64,000 nucleotides of DNA, taken from Pseudomonas thermotolerans DSM 14292. Lineage in GTDB: Bacteria > Pseudomonadota > Gammaproteobacteria > Pseudomonadales > Pseudomonadaceae. The DNA lies in NCBI RefSeq assembly GCF_000364625.1, contig NZ_KB822601.1:124001-188000 (forward strand). The letters run 5' to 3'. A program made the translations under genes and the position numbers. Each line of letters begins with the position of its first letter. Within the stretch, counting starts at the first letter, position 1. The notes beneath the pieces were generated by a model. It ran no database searches, was not told the origin of the DNA, and was given only the letters and a program-made list of their open reading frames with translations. Shown piece by piece: positions 37,107 through 47,029 of this stretch.

Positions 37107-37844
37107 TCACCCCTTGAAGCTGTCGCACAGCGCCTGGGCCTCGGCCACGTCCAGGGTGCCCTCGTAGATCGCCCGGCCGGTGATGGCGCCGATGATCCCC
37201 GGCTCTCGGGCGTCCAGCAGCTTCTGGATGTCCCCCAGGTTGTGGATGCCACCGGAGGCGATCACCGGGATGGAGGTGGCGCGGGCCAGGGCCGCGGTGG
37301 CCTCGACGTTGCAGCCCTGCATCATGCCGTCCTTGGCGATGTCGGTGTAAACGATGGCCGCGACCCCATCGGCCTCGAAGCGCCGGGCAAGATCCACCAC
37401 CTGCACGCTGGAGACCTCGGCCCAGCCGTCGGTGGCAACGAAGCCGTCCTTGGCGTCCAGGCCGACGATCACCTTGCCGGGGAAGGCCCGGCAGGCCTCG
37501 CCGACGAATTCCGGCTGTTTGACCGCCTTGGTGCCGATGATCACGTAGCTGACCCCGGCGCGTACGTAGTGCTCGATGGTCTCCAGGGAACGGATGCCGC
37601 CACCGATCTGGATCGGCAGCTGCGGGTAGCGCTTGGCGATGGCGGTGACCACCTCGCCGTTAACCGGCTTGCCCTCGAAGGCGCCGTTCAGGTCCACCAG
37701 GTGGAGGCGGCGGCAGCCGGCCTCGACCCACTTGGCGGCCATGGCCACAGGGTCGTTGGAGAACACCGTGGCGTCGTCCATCAGGCCCTGGCGCAGACGC
37801 ACGCAGGCGCCGTCCTTGAGATCGATAGCGGGGATGATCAGCAT
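37107..37844 (-). CDS. hisA: ProFAR isomerase
   Basis: 245-residue (beta/alpha)8 barrel isomerising ProFAR to PRFAR in histidine synthesis. [18 protein letters not shown] (catalytic Asp8), [21 protein letters not shown] (Asp about 130) and [19 protein letters not shown] upstream of the ATG at 37844. Confidence 0.97.
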   Translation of the reverse strand: MLIIPAIDLKDGACVRLRQGLMDDATVFSNDPVAMAAKWVEAGCRRLHLVDLNGAFEGKPVNGEVVTAIAKRYPQLPIQIGGGIRSLETIEHYVRAGVSYVIIGTKAVKQPEFVGEACRAFPGKVIVGLDAKDGFVATDGWAEVSSVQVVDLARRFEADGVAAIVYTDIAKDGMMQGCNVEATAALARATSIPVIASGGIHNLGDIQKLLDAREPGIIGAITGRAIYEGTLDVAEAQALCDSFKG

Positions 37845-37919
37845 CGCTTGTTTCCTAAGGTCAGAAGGGGCTGCTGGCACCGCGCGCTCCGGCGGCGCCC
37901 GCACGAATCCAGTGGCCGC

Positions 37920-38558
37920 CTACCAGCGGCCGTCCCAGGCGGCGAAGTTCTGCAGCAACTGCAGGCCGTGGGTATGGCTCTTCTCCGGGTGGAACTGCAC
38001 GGCGAAACGCGGCCCGTCGGCCAGCGCGGCGACGAAGTCCTTGCCGTAGTGGCCGCGGCCGACCACCTGCTTGGGATTGCCGGCCTCTACGTAATAGCTG
38101 TGCACGAAGTAGAAGCGCCCGCGGTTGGGGATGTTGTGCCACAGCGGGTGATCCACGCTCTGCACCACCTCGTTCCAGCCCATGTGCGGCACCTTGAGCG
38201 GCTCGCCGGCTTCCGCCAGATCCTTGCCGAAGAAGCGCACCTGGCCGGGGAACAGGCCGAGGCAGTCCACCCCACCGTTCTCCTCGCTGTGCTCCAGCAG
38301 CGCCTGCATGCCCACGCAGATGCCGAGGAACGGCCGGTCGACGCTCACCTCGCGGACCAGTTGGTCGAAGCCCTGGCGACGGATCTCCGCCATGCAATCG
38401 CGGATCGCGCCGACCCCGGGGAACACGACCCGGTCGGCCTCGCGAATCACCTTGGCATCGCTGCTGACCAGCACCCGCCCGGCGCCGACGTGCTCGAGAG
38501 CCTTGGCCACCGAGTGCAGGTTGCCCATTCCATAGTCGATGACGGCTACCGTCTGCAT
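37920..38558 (-). CDS. hisH: imidazole glycerol phosphate synthase glutaminase subunit
   Basis: 212-residue class I glutamine amidotransferase supplying ammonia to His[12 protein letters not shown] at the start, nucleophile in [13 protein letters not shown] (Cys about 83), His/Glu in [13 protein letters not shown]. Start ATG overlaps the hisB stop in TGATG, so translation is coupled. Confidence 0.96.
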   Translation of the reverse strand: MQTVAVIDYGMGNLHSVAKALEHVGAGRVLVSSDAKVIREADRVVFPGVGAIRDCMAEIRRQGFDQLVREVSVDRPFLGICVGMQALLEHSEENGGVDCLGLFPGQVRFFGKDLAEAGEPLKVPHMGWNEVVQSVDHPLWHNIPNRGRFYFVHSYYVEAGNPKQVVGRGHYGKDFVAALADGPRFAVQFHPEKSHTHGLQLLQNFAAWDGRW

Positions 38559-39151
38559 CACAGGCACCCTTTGGTGGAAGGCATCTGCCCGGCCATGCGC
38601 TCGTCCGGCTCCACGGCCATGCGCAGGGCACGGCCGAAGGCCTTGAACACCGTCTCGATCTGGTGGTGGGTGTTGGTGCCGCGCAGGTTGTCGATGTGCA
38701 GGGTCACCTGGGCGTGGTTGACGAAGCCCTGGAAGAACTCCTGGAACAGGTCCACGTCGAAGCCGCCGACCAGCGCGCGGGTGAAGGGCACGTGCATGTG
38801 CAGGCCGGGACGCCCGGAGAAGTCGACGACCACCCGCGACAGTGCCTCGTCCAGCGGCACGTAGGCGTGGCCGTAGCGGCGAATGCCCTTCTTGTCGCCG
38901 ATGGCCCTGGCGAAGGCCTGGCCGAGGGTGATGCCGACGTCCTCGACGGTGTGATGATCGTCGATGTGCAGGTCGCCCTTGCAGTAGATGTCCAGGTCGA
39001 TCAGGCCATGGCGGGCGATCTGGTCGAGCATGTGCTCGAGGAAGGGCACGCCGATATCGAACTTGGCCTTGCCAGTGCCATCCAGATTGATCGAGACCTT
39101 GATCTGAGTCTCCAGGGTGTTGCGCTCGACGGACGCCGTACGTTCGGCCAT
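38558..39151 (-). CDS. hisB: imidazoleglycerol-phosphate dehydratase
   Basis: 197-residue monofunctional IGPD with the paired metal-binding motifs [10 protein letters not shown] (about 72-81) and [13 protein letters not shown] (about 165-177). ATG at 39151 has GGAG 6 bases before it. First gene of the cluster; a perfect TATAAT -10 (39194-39189) sits 38 bases upstream with no clear -35. Confidence 0.96.
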   Translation of the reverse strand: MAERTASVERNTLETQIKVSINLDGTGKAKFDIGVPFLEHMLDQIARHGLIDLDIYCKGDLHIDDHHTVEDVGITLGQAFARAIGDKKGIRRYGHAYVPLDEALSRVVVDFSGRPGLHMHVPFTRALVGGFDVDLFQEFFQGFVNHAQVTLHIDNLRGTNTHHQIETVFKAFGRALRMAVEPDERMAGQMPSTKGCL

Positions 39152-39188
39152 CACCAGCTCCACAGAAATGCCCACGGGAAAGGGCTGC

Positions 39189-39194
39189 ATTATA
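39189..39194 (-). promoter_or_regulatory. -10 element of the hisB promoter
   Basis: Perfect TATAAT on the minus strand, 21 bases inside the 64-bp gap between waaA and hisB; the -35 region is GC-rich and unremarkable, so strength is uncertain. Confidence 0.5.
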
Positions 39195-39215
39195 GGCCGG
39201 CAGGCCGCGGCACTG

Positions 39216-40520
39216 CTACCGACGGGCGCCGCCGGCCTCAGCCACGGCGCCTTCCTGCAGCAGGCGCTCCAGGCCGACCAGCAGACGCTCCAGGGCCCCC
39301 TGGTTGGCGTGTAGCACCGCCAGCCCGGCCGCGCCCATGGCCCGCGCCCGTTCCGGCTCCGCCCAGAGTTCCAGCAGCGCCGCGGCCAGGCCGTCGGCGC
39401 CCTGCACCTCGCGCAACGCCCCGGCGTCGCGCAGCTGGGCGGCGATCTCCAGGAAGTTGAACAGGTGTGGGCCGCTGAGCACCGGCTTGCCGAGGGCCGC
39501 CGGCTCCAGCAGGTTGTGGCCGCCGTTGGCCACCAGGCTGCCGCCGACGAAGGCCAGATCGGCCAAGGCGTAGAGGAACAGCAGCTCGCCCATGGTGTCG
39601 CCAAGCAGCACCTGGGTGGCGGCGTCCACCACCTCGCCCGCCGAGCGCCGGCGGGTGACGAAGCCGCGCTGGCGACACAGCCCGTGGACCTCGGCGAAAC
39701 GCTCCGGATGACGCGGCACCAGGATCAGCAGGGCCTCGGGGTGGTGCGTGAGGATCCGCCGGTGGGCGTCGAGGACGATCTCGTCCTCGCCGGCGTGGGT
39801 GCTGGCGGCGATCCACACCGGGCGTGCTGCGGCCTGCCACTCGGCGCGCAGGGCGGCGGCGCGCTCGGCCAGTGCCGGGTCGAGGTGCAGGTCGAACTTG
39901 ATCGAGCCGGTCACCGTGATCCGCTCGGCCGGCGCCCCCAGGCGGCGGAAGCGCTCGGCCTCGGGCGCGGTCTGTACCGCCAGCCAGCTCAGCTCGCCGA
40001 GCATCGGCCGGGTCAGCCCGGCGAAGCGCGCATAGCCGCGCGCCGAGCGCTCGGAGAGCCGGGCGTTGGCGAGCACCACCGGGATGCCGCGCCGAGCGCA
40101 CTGGTGGATGTGGTTGGGCCACAGCTCGGTTTCCATGATCACCGCCAGCTTCGGACGCAGGCGGTCGAGGAAACGTGCCGCGGCCCAGGGCAGGTCATAG
40201 GGCAGGTAGCAGTGCTGCACGCGGTCGCCGAACAGCGCCCGGATGCGCTCCGAGCCCGTGGGAGTCATGCAGGTGACGGTGACCGGCAGCTCCGGGTGGC
40301 GCTCCAGCAGGGCGCGGACCATGGGCGCCGCGGCGATGCTCTCGCCCACCGAGACGGCGTGCACCCAGATACCGCCCGGGCGCAGCGCCGGCAGCCGGCG
40401 GGCGAAGCGCTCGCCGATACGTCGCGCGTAGGCCGGCGCCTTGCGCGCGCGCAGGTACAGGCGCAGACCGATCAGCGGCAGACCGAGGTGGAACAGCAGG
40501 GTGTAGAGGTGTCGGTTCAT
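39216..40520 (-). CDS. waaA: 3-deoxy-D-manno-octulosonic acid transferase
   Basis: 434-residue inner-membrane-associated glycosyltransferase adding Kdo to lipid IVA. N-terminal hydrophobic anchor ([20 protein letters not shown]), [13 protein letters not shown] (about 49-61), METELWPN (about 129-136), GSIKFDL, and [25 protein letters not shown] (about 318-342). ATG at 40520. The LysR gene ends 11 bases upstream in the same direction. Confidence 0.96.
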   Translation of the reverse strand: MNRHLYTLLFHLGLPLIGLRLYLRARKAPAYARRIGERFARRLPALRPGGIWVHAVSVGESIAAAPMVRALLERHPELPVTVTCMTPTGSERIRALFGDRVQHCYLPYDLPWAAARFLDRLRPKLAVIMETELWPNHIHQCARRGIPVVLANARLSERSARGYARFAGLTRPMLGELSWLAVQTAPEAERFRRLGAPAERITVTGSIKFDLHLDPALAERAAALRAEWQAAARPVWIAASTHAGEDEIVLDAHRRILTHHPEALLILVPRHPERFAEVHGLCRQRGFVTRRRSAGEVVDAATQVLLGDTMGELLFLYALADLAFVGGSLVANGGHNLLEPAALGKPVLSGPHLFNFLEIAAQLRDAGALREVQGADGLAAALLELWAEPERARAMGAAGLAVLHANQGALERLLVGLERLLQEGAVAEAGGARR

Positions 40521-40531
40521 GGCCGCGCAGC

Positions 40532-41437
40532 TTACCCCGCCCGTCCGTCGCTGGCGACTCGCAGATGCTCCTCCAGGCATCGGGTCAGCCAGTCGGCCGC
40601 CGGGCCGGGGCTCTCGTCGCGGCGCCAGACCAGCTCGACCACCAGCGGCGGCGGCGTCCAGTCGCTGCGCAGCTCGACGAGCTGCCCCTGGTAGGCCGGG
40701 TAGCGCGCCACGTGACGCGGCAACCAGGCCCAGCCGAGGTTGCGCATCACCAGCTCAGCCATGGCGTAGAAGCTGTCGGCACGCCAGACCAGCGGGCTGA
40801 TCTGCTCGCCGCCCGGGTAGCGGCTGTCCTGGGGCGCCATCAACAGCTGGCGGTGGCCGGCCAGCTGGCGGCGGTCGGCGACCTGCTCGGCGGCCAGCGG
40901 GTGACTGGCGCCGCATACCGTGACCATCTCGATGGCGCCCAGCTGGCGACGTTCTAGGGCCTGGGGCATGCCCTCGTGGTGGAACAGCAGACCGAGGTCG
41001 GCGCGCCGCTCCAGCAACTTGCGCGCCACATCGCCCTGGGCCCCGCTGGCCAGCTGCACCTCGAGCAGCGGAAAGCGCCGGGCCAGCGCCTCCAGGCTGG
41101 CCAGCACCGGCTGGTAGGGCATCGCCTCGTCCTGGGCCAGGCGCAGGCGCGCCTCCTCGCCGCGTGCCAAGCCCAGCGCCCGGCCCTCCAGACGCTCGCA
41201 CTGGCGCAGCACCGCACGAGCCTCCTCCAGCAGGGCCGCGCCGGCGGCGCTGAGGCGTGGTCGCTGGCCGCTGCTGCGCTCAAACAGCGTCACCCCCAGG
41301 TCGGCCTCGAGCAGGGCGATGGCCTGGCTCACAGCCGACTGCGCGCGGCGCTCCTGGCGAGCCACCGCCGAGAAGGACTGCGCCTCGGCGGCGCTGACGA
41401 AGAGGCGCAGCTGTTCCAGGTTCCAGTGCATGGCCAA
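40532..41437 (-). CDS. LysR-family transcriptional regulator
   Basis: 301 residues: winged HTH (about 4-62; SAAEAQSFSAVARQERRAQSAVSQAIALLEADLG) and a LysR substrate-binding domain. Divergent from the SMR transporter gene; the 83-bp gap has a T-N11-A-type motif (TCTCCAAATCAGA, about 41449-41461), so it may control that gene. Inducer unknown. Confidence 0.92.
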   Translation of the reverse strand: MAMHWNLEQLRLFVSAAEAQSFSAVARQERRAQSAVSQAIALLEADLGVTLFERSSGQRPRLSAAGAALLEEARAVLRQCERLEGRALGLARGEEARLRLAQDEAMPYQPVLASLEALARRFPLLEVQLASGAQGDVARKLLERRADLGLLFHHEGMPQALERRQLGAIEMVTVCGASHPLAAEQVADRRQLAGHRQLLMAPQDSRYPGGEQISPLVWRADSFYAMAELVMRNLGWAWLPRHVARYPAYQGQLVELRSDWTPPPLVVELVWRRDESPGPAADWLTRCLEEHLRVASDGRAG

Positions 41438-41520
41438 CCTATCTCCAAATCAGATTGGTATCCACTTTATCCCATCGTAGGAATCCCTAGAATCCGCCGC
41501 AGTGCAGAGGAGTCCGCAAG

Positions 41521-41853
41521 ATGAATCCCTACGTCTATCTCGCCATCGCCATCGCCGCCGAAGTGATCGCCACCAGCTCGCTGAAGGCAGTCAAGGGGCT
41601 ATCCACTCCGTTGCCGCTGCTGCTAGTGCTGGTCGGCTATGGGATCTCGTTCTGGATGCTGATCCTGGTCATGCGCAGCCTGCCGGTGGGCATCGTCTAC
41701 GCCATCTGGTCCGGGCTCGGCATCGTGCTGGTCAGCCTGGTGGCGCTGTTCCTCTACGGCCAACGCCTAGACCTGCCGGCCATGCTGGGCATCGGCCTGA
41801 TCATCGGCGGGGTGGTGGTGATCAACCTGTTCTCCAGCAGCGCCAGCCACTAG
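41521..41853 (+). CDS. small multidrug resistance (SMR) transporter
   Basis: 110 residues, four membrane helices. Glu14 in AIAAEVIATSSLKA is the proton/drug-binding residue; GIVYAIWSGLG (about 60-70) is the SMR signature. Likely exports cationic antiseptics in exchange for protons, though SMR members also export guanidinium; the two cannot be separated by eye. Divergent from a LysR gene. Confidence 0.93.
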   Translation: MNPYVYLAIAIAAEVIATSSLKAVKGLSTPLPLLLVLVGYGISFWMLILVMRSLPVGIVYAIWSGLGIVLVSLVALFLYGQRLDLPAMLGIGLIIGGVVVINLFSSSASH

Positions 41854-41915
41854 GACGCTGCAGCGGCGCGGGCAGGATATACTTGCCGGCCTGTTCACCT
41901 GCCGGACCTAGCCCC

Positions 41916-43091
41916 ATGCCCCAAGCCCTTTCCACTGACGTGCTGATCATCGGCGGCGGCGTCGCCGGCCTCTGGCTGAACGCGCGCCTGCGTCGCCAGG
42001 GCTTCGCCACCCTGCTGGTGGAAAACGCCAGCCTCGGTGGCGGGCAGACCCTGAAGTCCCAGGGGATCATCCACGGCGGCACCAAGTACGCCCTGCACGG
42101 CGCCCTGAGCGGCTCCGCCGAGGCCATCGCCGACATGCCGCGGCGCTGGCGCGAGGCCCTGGCCGGCAGCGGCGAGCTGGATCTGTCCGGCGTGCGCCTG
42201 CTCTCCGACGCCCACTACCTGTGGTCGCCCGGCACCCTGACCGGCAACCTGGCGAGCTTCTTCGCCAGCAAGGCGATGCGCACCCGGGTCGACCAGGTGA
42301 AGGACGACCAACTGCCGCCAGCCCTGCAGAGCCCGGCCTTCAAGGGCAAGGTGTACCGTCTCAACGAACTGGTCCTCGACGTGCCCAGCCTGGTGGCGCG
42401 CCTCGCCGAACTGGCCGGCGACGGCCTGCTGGCCGGCAGCAGGATCGCGGCGCTGCGCGACGGCGAAGAGCTGGTCGGCCTGCGCGTCGACGACTACGAG
42501 ATCCGCGCCCAGCGCATCGTGCTCAGCGCCGGCGCCGGCAACGAGGCGCTGCTCGCCGAACTCGGCCTGCGGCAGCCGGCCCAGCAGCGCCGCCCTCTGC
42601 ACATGGTGCTGGTCAAGGGGCCGAGCCTGAAGCCGCTGTATGCCCACTGCCTGGGCGGCGGGCCCAAGCCGCGGATCACCGTGACCAGCCACCCGGCCGC
42701 CGACGGCCAGTGGGTCTGGTACCTGGGCGGCGACATCGCCGAGGCGGACGGCGTGGCCCGCGACCAGACCGCGCAGATCGCCGCGGCGCGCCGCGAGCTG
42801 GAGACCCTGCTGCCGTGGATCGACCTCGCCGAGGCGCGCTTCGCCACCCTGCGTGTGGACCGCGCCGAGCCGGCGCAGTCAGGCTTGGTGCGCCCGGACA
42901 ACGCCTTCCTCGCCGAGCATGGGAGGCTGCTGGTCGGCTGGCCGACCAAGCTGGCCCTCGCCCCGGACTTCGCCGACCGCGTGCTGGCCAGCCTGGAGCG
43001 CGCCGACCTGCGCCCCGCGGCACGGCCGCCGCTGCCGGCCCTGCCGCGTCCGCCGCTGGCCCGCCCGGTATGGGAGGAGCTGCTGCCATGA
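41916..43091 (+). CDS. FAD-dependent oxidoreductase (DAO family)
   Basis: 391 residues with N-terminal FAD fold DVLIIGGGVAGLWLNARLRRQG (about 8-29) and GGQTLKSQGIIHGGTKYAL (about 43-61), resembling glycerol-3-phosphate dehydrogenase and D-amino-acid oxidase-type proteins. Substrate unknown. Overlaps the aldo/keto reductase start by 4 bases (ATGA), suggesting a joint pathway. Confidence 0.88.
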   Translation: MPQALSTDVLIIGGGVAGLWLNARLRRQGFATLLVENASLGGGQTLKSQGIIHGGTKYALHGALSGSAEAIADMPRRWREALAGSGELDLSGVRLLSDAHYLWSPGTLTGNLASFFASKAMRTRVDQVKDDQLPPALQSPAFKGKVYRLNELVLDVPSLVARLAELAGDGLLAGSRIAALRDGEELVGLRVDDYEIRAQRIVLSAGAGNEALLAELGLRQPAQQRRPLHMVLVKGPSLKPLYAHCLGGGPKPRITVTSHPAADGQWVWYLGGDIAEADGVARDQTAQIAAARRELETLLPWIDLAEARFATLRVDRAEPAQSGLVRPDNAFLAEHGRLLVGWPTKLALAPDFADRVLASLERADLRPAARPPLPALPRPPLARPVWEELLP

Positions 43092-43921
43092 AGACAGACA
43101 GCCTGCACGACCTGCACCGCCCGCTGGGCAGCACCGGCCTGCTGGTCTCGCCGCTCGGCCTGGGCACCGTCAAGCTCGGCCGCGATCAGGGAGTAAAGTA
43201 CCCCAGCGGCTTCGCCATCCCCGACGACCAGGCCGCCCGCGCCCTGCTCGAGCTGGCCCGCGAGCTGGGCATCAACCTGCTCGACACCGCGCCGGCCTAC
43301 GGGCGCAGCGAGGAACGCCTCGGCCCGCTGCTGCGCGGCCAGCGCCAGGACTGGGTGATCGTCAGCAAGGTCGGCGAGGAGTTCGACAACGGCCAATCGC
43401 GCTTCGACTTCTCGGCGCGCCATACCCGCGCATCGGTGGAACGCAGCCTGCGCCGCCTGGAAACCGACTACCTCGACCTGGTGCTGGTGCACTCGGACGG
43501 CAATGATCTGGCGATCCTCGACAACGGCGAGGTCTACCCGACCCTGGCGGCGCTCAAGGCGGAGGGCAAGATCCGCGCCTTCGGTCTCTCCGGCAAGACC
43601 GTGGAAGGCGGCCTGCGCGCCCTGCGCGACGGCGACTGCGCCATGGTCACCTACAACCTGGCCGAGCAGGGTGAGCGGCCGGTGCTCGACTACGCCGCCA
43701 CCCATGCCAAGGGCATCCTGATCAAGAAGGCCCTGGCCAGCGGCCACGTCTGCGTTGGCGACCAGGCGCCGCAAGACCCGGTGCAGGCCAGCTTCGAGCT
43801 GGTGTTCGGTCACCCCGGGGTGAGTGCCGCGATAGTCGGAACCATCAACCCGCTGCATCTGTCCCATAATGTCGCCACTGCAGCACAGGTGATCCGTTCC
43901 CGCATCCACAATAACAGCTAG
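43088..43921 (+). CDS. aldo/keto reductase
   Basis: 277 residues, (beta/alpha)8 barrel. Catalytic tetrad visible: Asp and Tyr in LLDTAPAYGRSEE (about 62-74), Lys in VIVSKVGEE (about 97), His in LVLVHSDG (about 139). NADPH-dependent carbonyl reductase or dehydrogenase with unknown substrate; coupled to the upstream FAD oxidoreductase. Confidence 0.92.
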   Translation: MKTDSLHDLHRPLGSTGLLVSPLGLGTVKLGRDQGVKYPSGFAIPDDQAARALLELARELGINLLDTAPAYGRSEERLGPLLRGQRQDWVIVSKVGEEFDNGQSRFDFSARHTRASVERSLRRLETDYLDLVLVHSDGNDLAILDNGEVYPTLAALKAEGKIRAFGLSGKTVEGGLRALRDGDCAMVTYNLAEQGERPVLDYAATHAKGILIKKALASGHVCVGDQAPQDPVQASFELVFGHPGVSAAIVGTINPLHLSHNVATAAQVIRSRIHNNS

Positions 43922-43952
43922 AGGCCGCCCCGGTGGCCGACGAGGAGCCGAG

Positions 43953-44894
43953 ATGTCGAAAATCCTGGCCCGCAAGGACCCTAGCGCCTTCCACACCCTG
44001 CCGCTGTTCGTCGAAGCCGATGCCGAGGAGCTCTGCTACCAGAGCCTCGGCCAGCCGCTGAACTTCACCCAGATGCTGGCTCGCCGCCGCCCCATTGAGG
44101 TGGCCGACAGTCAGCGCTTCGCCGCCGAGCTGGCCAACCTCGGCGTCTCGGTGCGCCTGACCCTCGGCTGGCAGGGCCGCGACTACTGGGTGCTGGTCCG
44201 CCAGCGCCGCGCGGACCGCGGCGACGTGGTCCTCAAGCTGATCTCCGGTTACGTGCCGGCCCACGAGCTCAACCTGCCGCTGCTCACCGCGATCCACGAA
44301 GTGGCCGAGGAATGCCTGCTGGAAACCCCGGAAGGCTGGCTCACCGGGCGCTTCGGCGACACCTGGCTGCCCACCCCCTACCCGGGCGTGCATTACCGCG
44401 AGCAGGTGAGCTTCCGCCTCAGCCCACTGTCCGGCTCCGCGCGTCAGGTGCGCTGCGGCAACCTGACCCTGCAGGAACGCCCGCGCGCCTACGTGCACCT
44501 GCCCACCGCCTCGCTGCAGCTGGTCTACGACCTGCGCCTGGAACTGCCCAAGGAAGTTCGCCAGTTGACCCTGCTACACGTCGACGAACGCCTCGAGGAC
44601 GGCCAACTGGTGGCTCGCCTCGACCGCCGCCATCCGGACCTCTATCTGATTCCCCTCGAGCAGGGCCGCCCCACCGCCACCCTGCTGACCCTGCAGAACG
44701 GCCTGCTCCGGCCCGTCTCCACCCGCGGCCTGTGGCTGGCCGAAAGCTTCGCGGCGCAGGACGGCTGGCTGGTGCGCGACGAGCGCATCCGCTGGAAGGA
44801 CTGGGTGGCCCAGCTGAAGCTGCAGCCGGCCAGCCCAAGGGGCCCGGTGCGCCGCCTCGCGGAACGCGCCCGCCGCCTGCTGCGCATGGCCTGA
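43953..44894 (+). CDS. conserved protein with a Nudix-like segment
   Basis: 313 residues, no signal peptide or membrane helix. The stretch LLTAIHEVAEECLLETPEGWL (about 110-130) resembles a Nudix box (xREVxEE) but lacks the preceding GG and Arg. Homologues are often labelled metal ABC transporter ATPase, for which I see no Walker motifs. Follows the oxidoreductase pair by 31 bases; possibly same operon. Function unknown. Confidence 0.7.
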   Translation: MSKILARKDPSAFHTLPLFVEADAEELCYQSLGQPLNFTQMLARRRPIEVADSQRFAAELANLGVSVRLTLGWQGRDYWVLVRQRRADRGDVVLKLISGYVPAHELNLPLLTAIHEVAEECLLETPEGWLTGRFGDTWLPTPYPGVHYREQVSFRLSPLSGSARQVRCGNLTLQERPRAYVHLPTASLQLVYDLRLELPKEVRQLTLLHVDERLEDGQLVARLDRRHPDLYLIPLEQGRPTATLLTLQNGLLRPVSTRGLWLAESFAAQDGWLVRDERIRWKDWVAQLKLQPASPRGPVRRLAERARRLLRMA

Positions 44895-44906
44895 TCCCCT
44901 CGCCAC

Positions 44907-44930
44907 GCCGGGCCACTCGGCCCGGCTTTT
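44907..44930 (+). terminator. intrinsic terminator
   Basis: 8-bp stem GCCGGGCC / GGCCCGGC, ACTC loop, TTTT; ends the 41916-44894 transcription unit. Confidence 0.88.
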
Positions 44931-44955
44931 CATGGAAGTCGTACCAAGGACCCGC

Positions 44956-46383
44956 ATGCCCCACCACCTGCCCCAGCTCGCCCCGCGCACCGCCCGCCTG
45001 CTGCCCTGGATAGTGGCCATCGCCTTCTTCATGCAGACCCTGGACGGCACCATCCTCAACACCGCCCTGCCGGCCATGGCCCGCGACCTGGCCGAGGATC
45101 CGCTGCGCATGCAGTCGGTGGTGATCGCCTACATGCTCACCGTGGCCCTGCTGATCCCCGCCTCGGGATGGATCGCCGACCGCTTCGGCACCCGACGGAT
45201 CTTCTTCGGCGCCATCCTGCTGTTCAGCCTCGGCTCGCTGTTCTGTGCGCTGTCCACCAGCCTCGCCCAGCTGGTGGCCTCGCGGGTGGTGCAGGGCCTC
45301 GGCGGCGCGCTGATGATGCCGGTCGGCCGCCTGGTGGTGCTGCGCGCCTACCCGCGCAGCGAGCTGGTGCGGATCATGGGCTTCGTCACCGTGCCCGGCC
45401 TGCTCGGCCCGCTGATCGGTCCGACCCTGGGCGGCTGGCTGGTGGAGTACGCCAGCTGGCACTGGATCTTCCTGATCAACCTGCCGGTCGGCCTACTCGG
45501 CTGCCTCGCCGCCCAGACCCTGATGCCCAACCTGCGCGGACCGGAGCGCAAGCCCTTCGACGGCCTCGGCTTCCTGCTGTTCGGCGCTGCCATGGTGCTG
45601 ATCACCATCGCCCTGGAGGGCCTCGGCGAGCTGCACCTGCCGCACCTGCGGGTGCTGCTCCTGCTGTTCGCCGGACTGGCCTGCCTGGCCGCCTACTGGC
45701 TGCGCGCCGGCCAGGTTGAGACGCCGCTGTTCGCCCCCAGCCTGTTCCGCACCCGGACCTTCGCGGTGGGCATCCTCGGCAACCTGTTCGCCCGCCTGGG
45801 CAGCGGCGCCCTGCCCTTCCTGGTGCCGCTGCTGCTGCAGGTGGCGCTCGGCTACTCGCCGGCCGAGGCGGGGATGAGCATGATCCCCCTGGCCCTGGCG
45901 GCGATGTTCGTCAAGTCCCAGGCCGGCCGGCTGATCGAGCGCCTCGGCTACCGCCGGGTGCTGACCGGCAACACCCTGGCCCTCGGCTTCGGCCTGGCCA
46001 GCCTGGCCCTGGCCGGCCCGGATTATCCCTACGGACTGCTGCTCATCCAGCTGGCCCTGCTCGGAGGGGTCAACTCGCTGCAGTTCACCGCGATGAACAC
46101 CGTTACCCTGATCGATCTGGACGACCGCGCGGCGAGTAGCGGCAACAGCCTGCTCTCGGTGGTCGCCCAGCTGTCCATGAGTCTCGGCGTGGCCTGCGCG
46201 GCGGCCCTGCTGGGTGGCTTCAGCGCCTCCATCGCCGCCGGCACCGACAGCGTGCTCGGCGCCTTCCGTGCCACCTTCCTGTGCGTCGGCGGGCTGACCC
46301 TGCTGGCCGCGGCCATCTTCCTGCAGCTCGACCGGAGCGCCGGGCGCCAACCGCGCAAGACCGGCGCGCCGCCCGGCGACTGA
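44956..46383 (+). CDS. DHA2-type MFS multidrug transporter (MdtD-like)
   Basis: 475 residues with about 14 hydrophobic segments. Motifs: MQTLDGTILNTALPAMA in helix 1 (motif D1), GWIADRFGTRRIF (motif A, about 74-86), GLLGPLIGPTLGGWL (motif C, about 148-162), the antiporter signature. Start at 44956 with AAGGA upstream; an earlier ATG at 44932 lacks one. Substrates unknown. Confidence 0.92.
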   Translation: MPHHLPQLAPRTARLLPWIVAIAFFMQTLDGTILNTALPAMARDLAEDPLRMQSVVIAYMLTVALLIPASGWIADRFGTRRIFFGAILLFSLGSLFCALSTSLAQLVASRVVQGLGGALMMPVGRLVVLRAYPRSELVRIMGFVTVPGLLGPLIGPTLGGWLVEYASWHWIFLINLPVGLLGCLAAQTLMPNLRGPERKPFDGLGFLLFGAAMVLITIALEGLGELHLPHLRVLLLLFAGLACLAAYWLRAGQVETPLFAPSLFRTRTFAVGILGNLFARLGSGALPFLVPLLLQVALGYSPAEAGMSMIPLALAAMFVKSQAGRLIERLGYRRVLTGNTLALGFGLASLALAGPDYPYGLLLIQLALLGGVNSLQFTAMNTVTLIDLDDRAASSGNSLLSVVAQLSMSLGVACAAALLGGFSASIAAGTDSVLGAFRATFLCVGGLTLLAAAIFLQLDRSAGRQPRKTGAPPGD

Positions 46384-46482
46384 GCGCTTAGGTCAACCAC
46401 GCCTGAACGCCGCGGCCATTGCCGCGGCGGCGCCGGCGGCTAGGCTGGAAGGCGGACCGACAAGAAAAGGGGACTAACCGCC

Positions 46483-46926
46483 ATGGCCCTGCCCACCGAG
46501 CTGGCCCGCCTGTTCACCGAAGAACGCATTGCCTTCATCAAGCGCATGAACCTCAAGGCCGAGGTGCTCGAGCCCGGCTACGTGCGCCTGCGTGCACCGC
46601 TGGCCGGAAACGAGAACCACATCGGCACCATGTACGCCGGCGCCCTGTTCACCCTCGCCGAGGTACCCGGCGGCGCCCTGTTCGTCACCAGCTTCGACCA
46701 CCAGCGCTTCTACCCCATCGTCAAGGAAGTCAACCTGCGCTTTCGCCGCCCGGCCACCGGCGACATCCACGTCGAGGCGCGGCTCTCCGCCTCTGAGATC
46801 GAGCGCATCCAGATCGAGGCGGCAGCCAACGGCAAGGCCGACTACGCCTTGGAGCTGCAGCTCTGCGACGCCGCCGGCGAGGTGGTGGCCGAAAGCCGCG
46901 CCCTCTACCAGCTGCGCCGCCAGTGA
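46483..46926 (+). CDS. hotdog-fold thioesterase-like protein (DUF4442/YiiD type)
   Basis: 147 residues in a single hotdog domain; HIGTMYAGALFTLAEVPGG (about 47-65) is the central helix and LRFRRPATGDI the following strand. Such proteins hydrolyse acyl-CoA/ACP or act as regulators. Substrate unknown. Confidence 0.82.
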   Translation: MALPTELARLFTEERIAFIKRMNLKAEVLEPGYVRLRAPLAGNENHIGTMYAGALFTLAEVPGGALFVTSFDHQRFYPIVKEVNLRFRRPATGDIHVEARLSASEIERIQIEAAANGKADYALELQLCDAAGEVVAESRALYQLRRQ

Positions 46927-47029
46927 GCCGGGCCGCCACGGAGTTGATCCAAGACAACGGGGCCGGCCCGTCGCGACCGCAGACTGTCAACCTGCCCCAT
47001 CCAGCTTTGCCGTCCGCGGGAGGTTCACC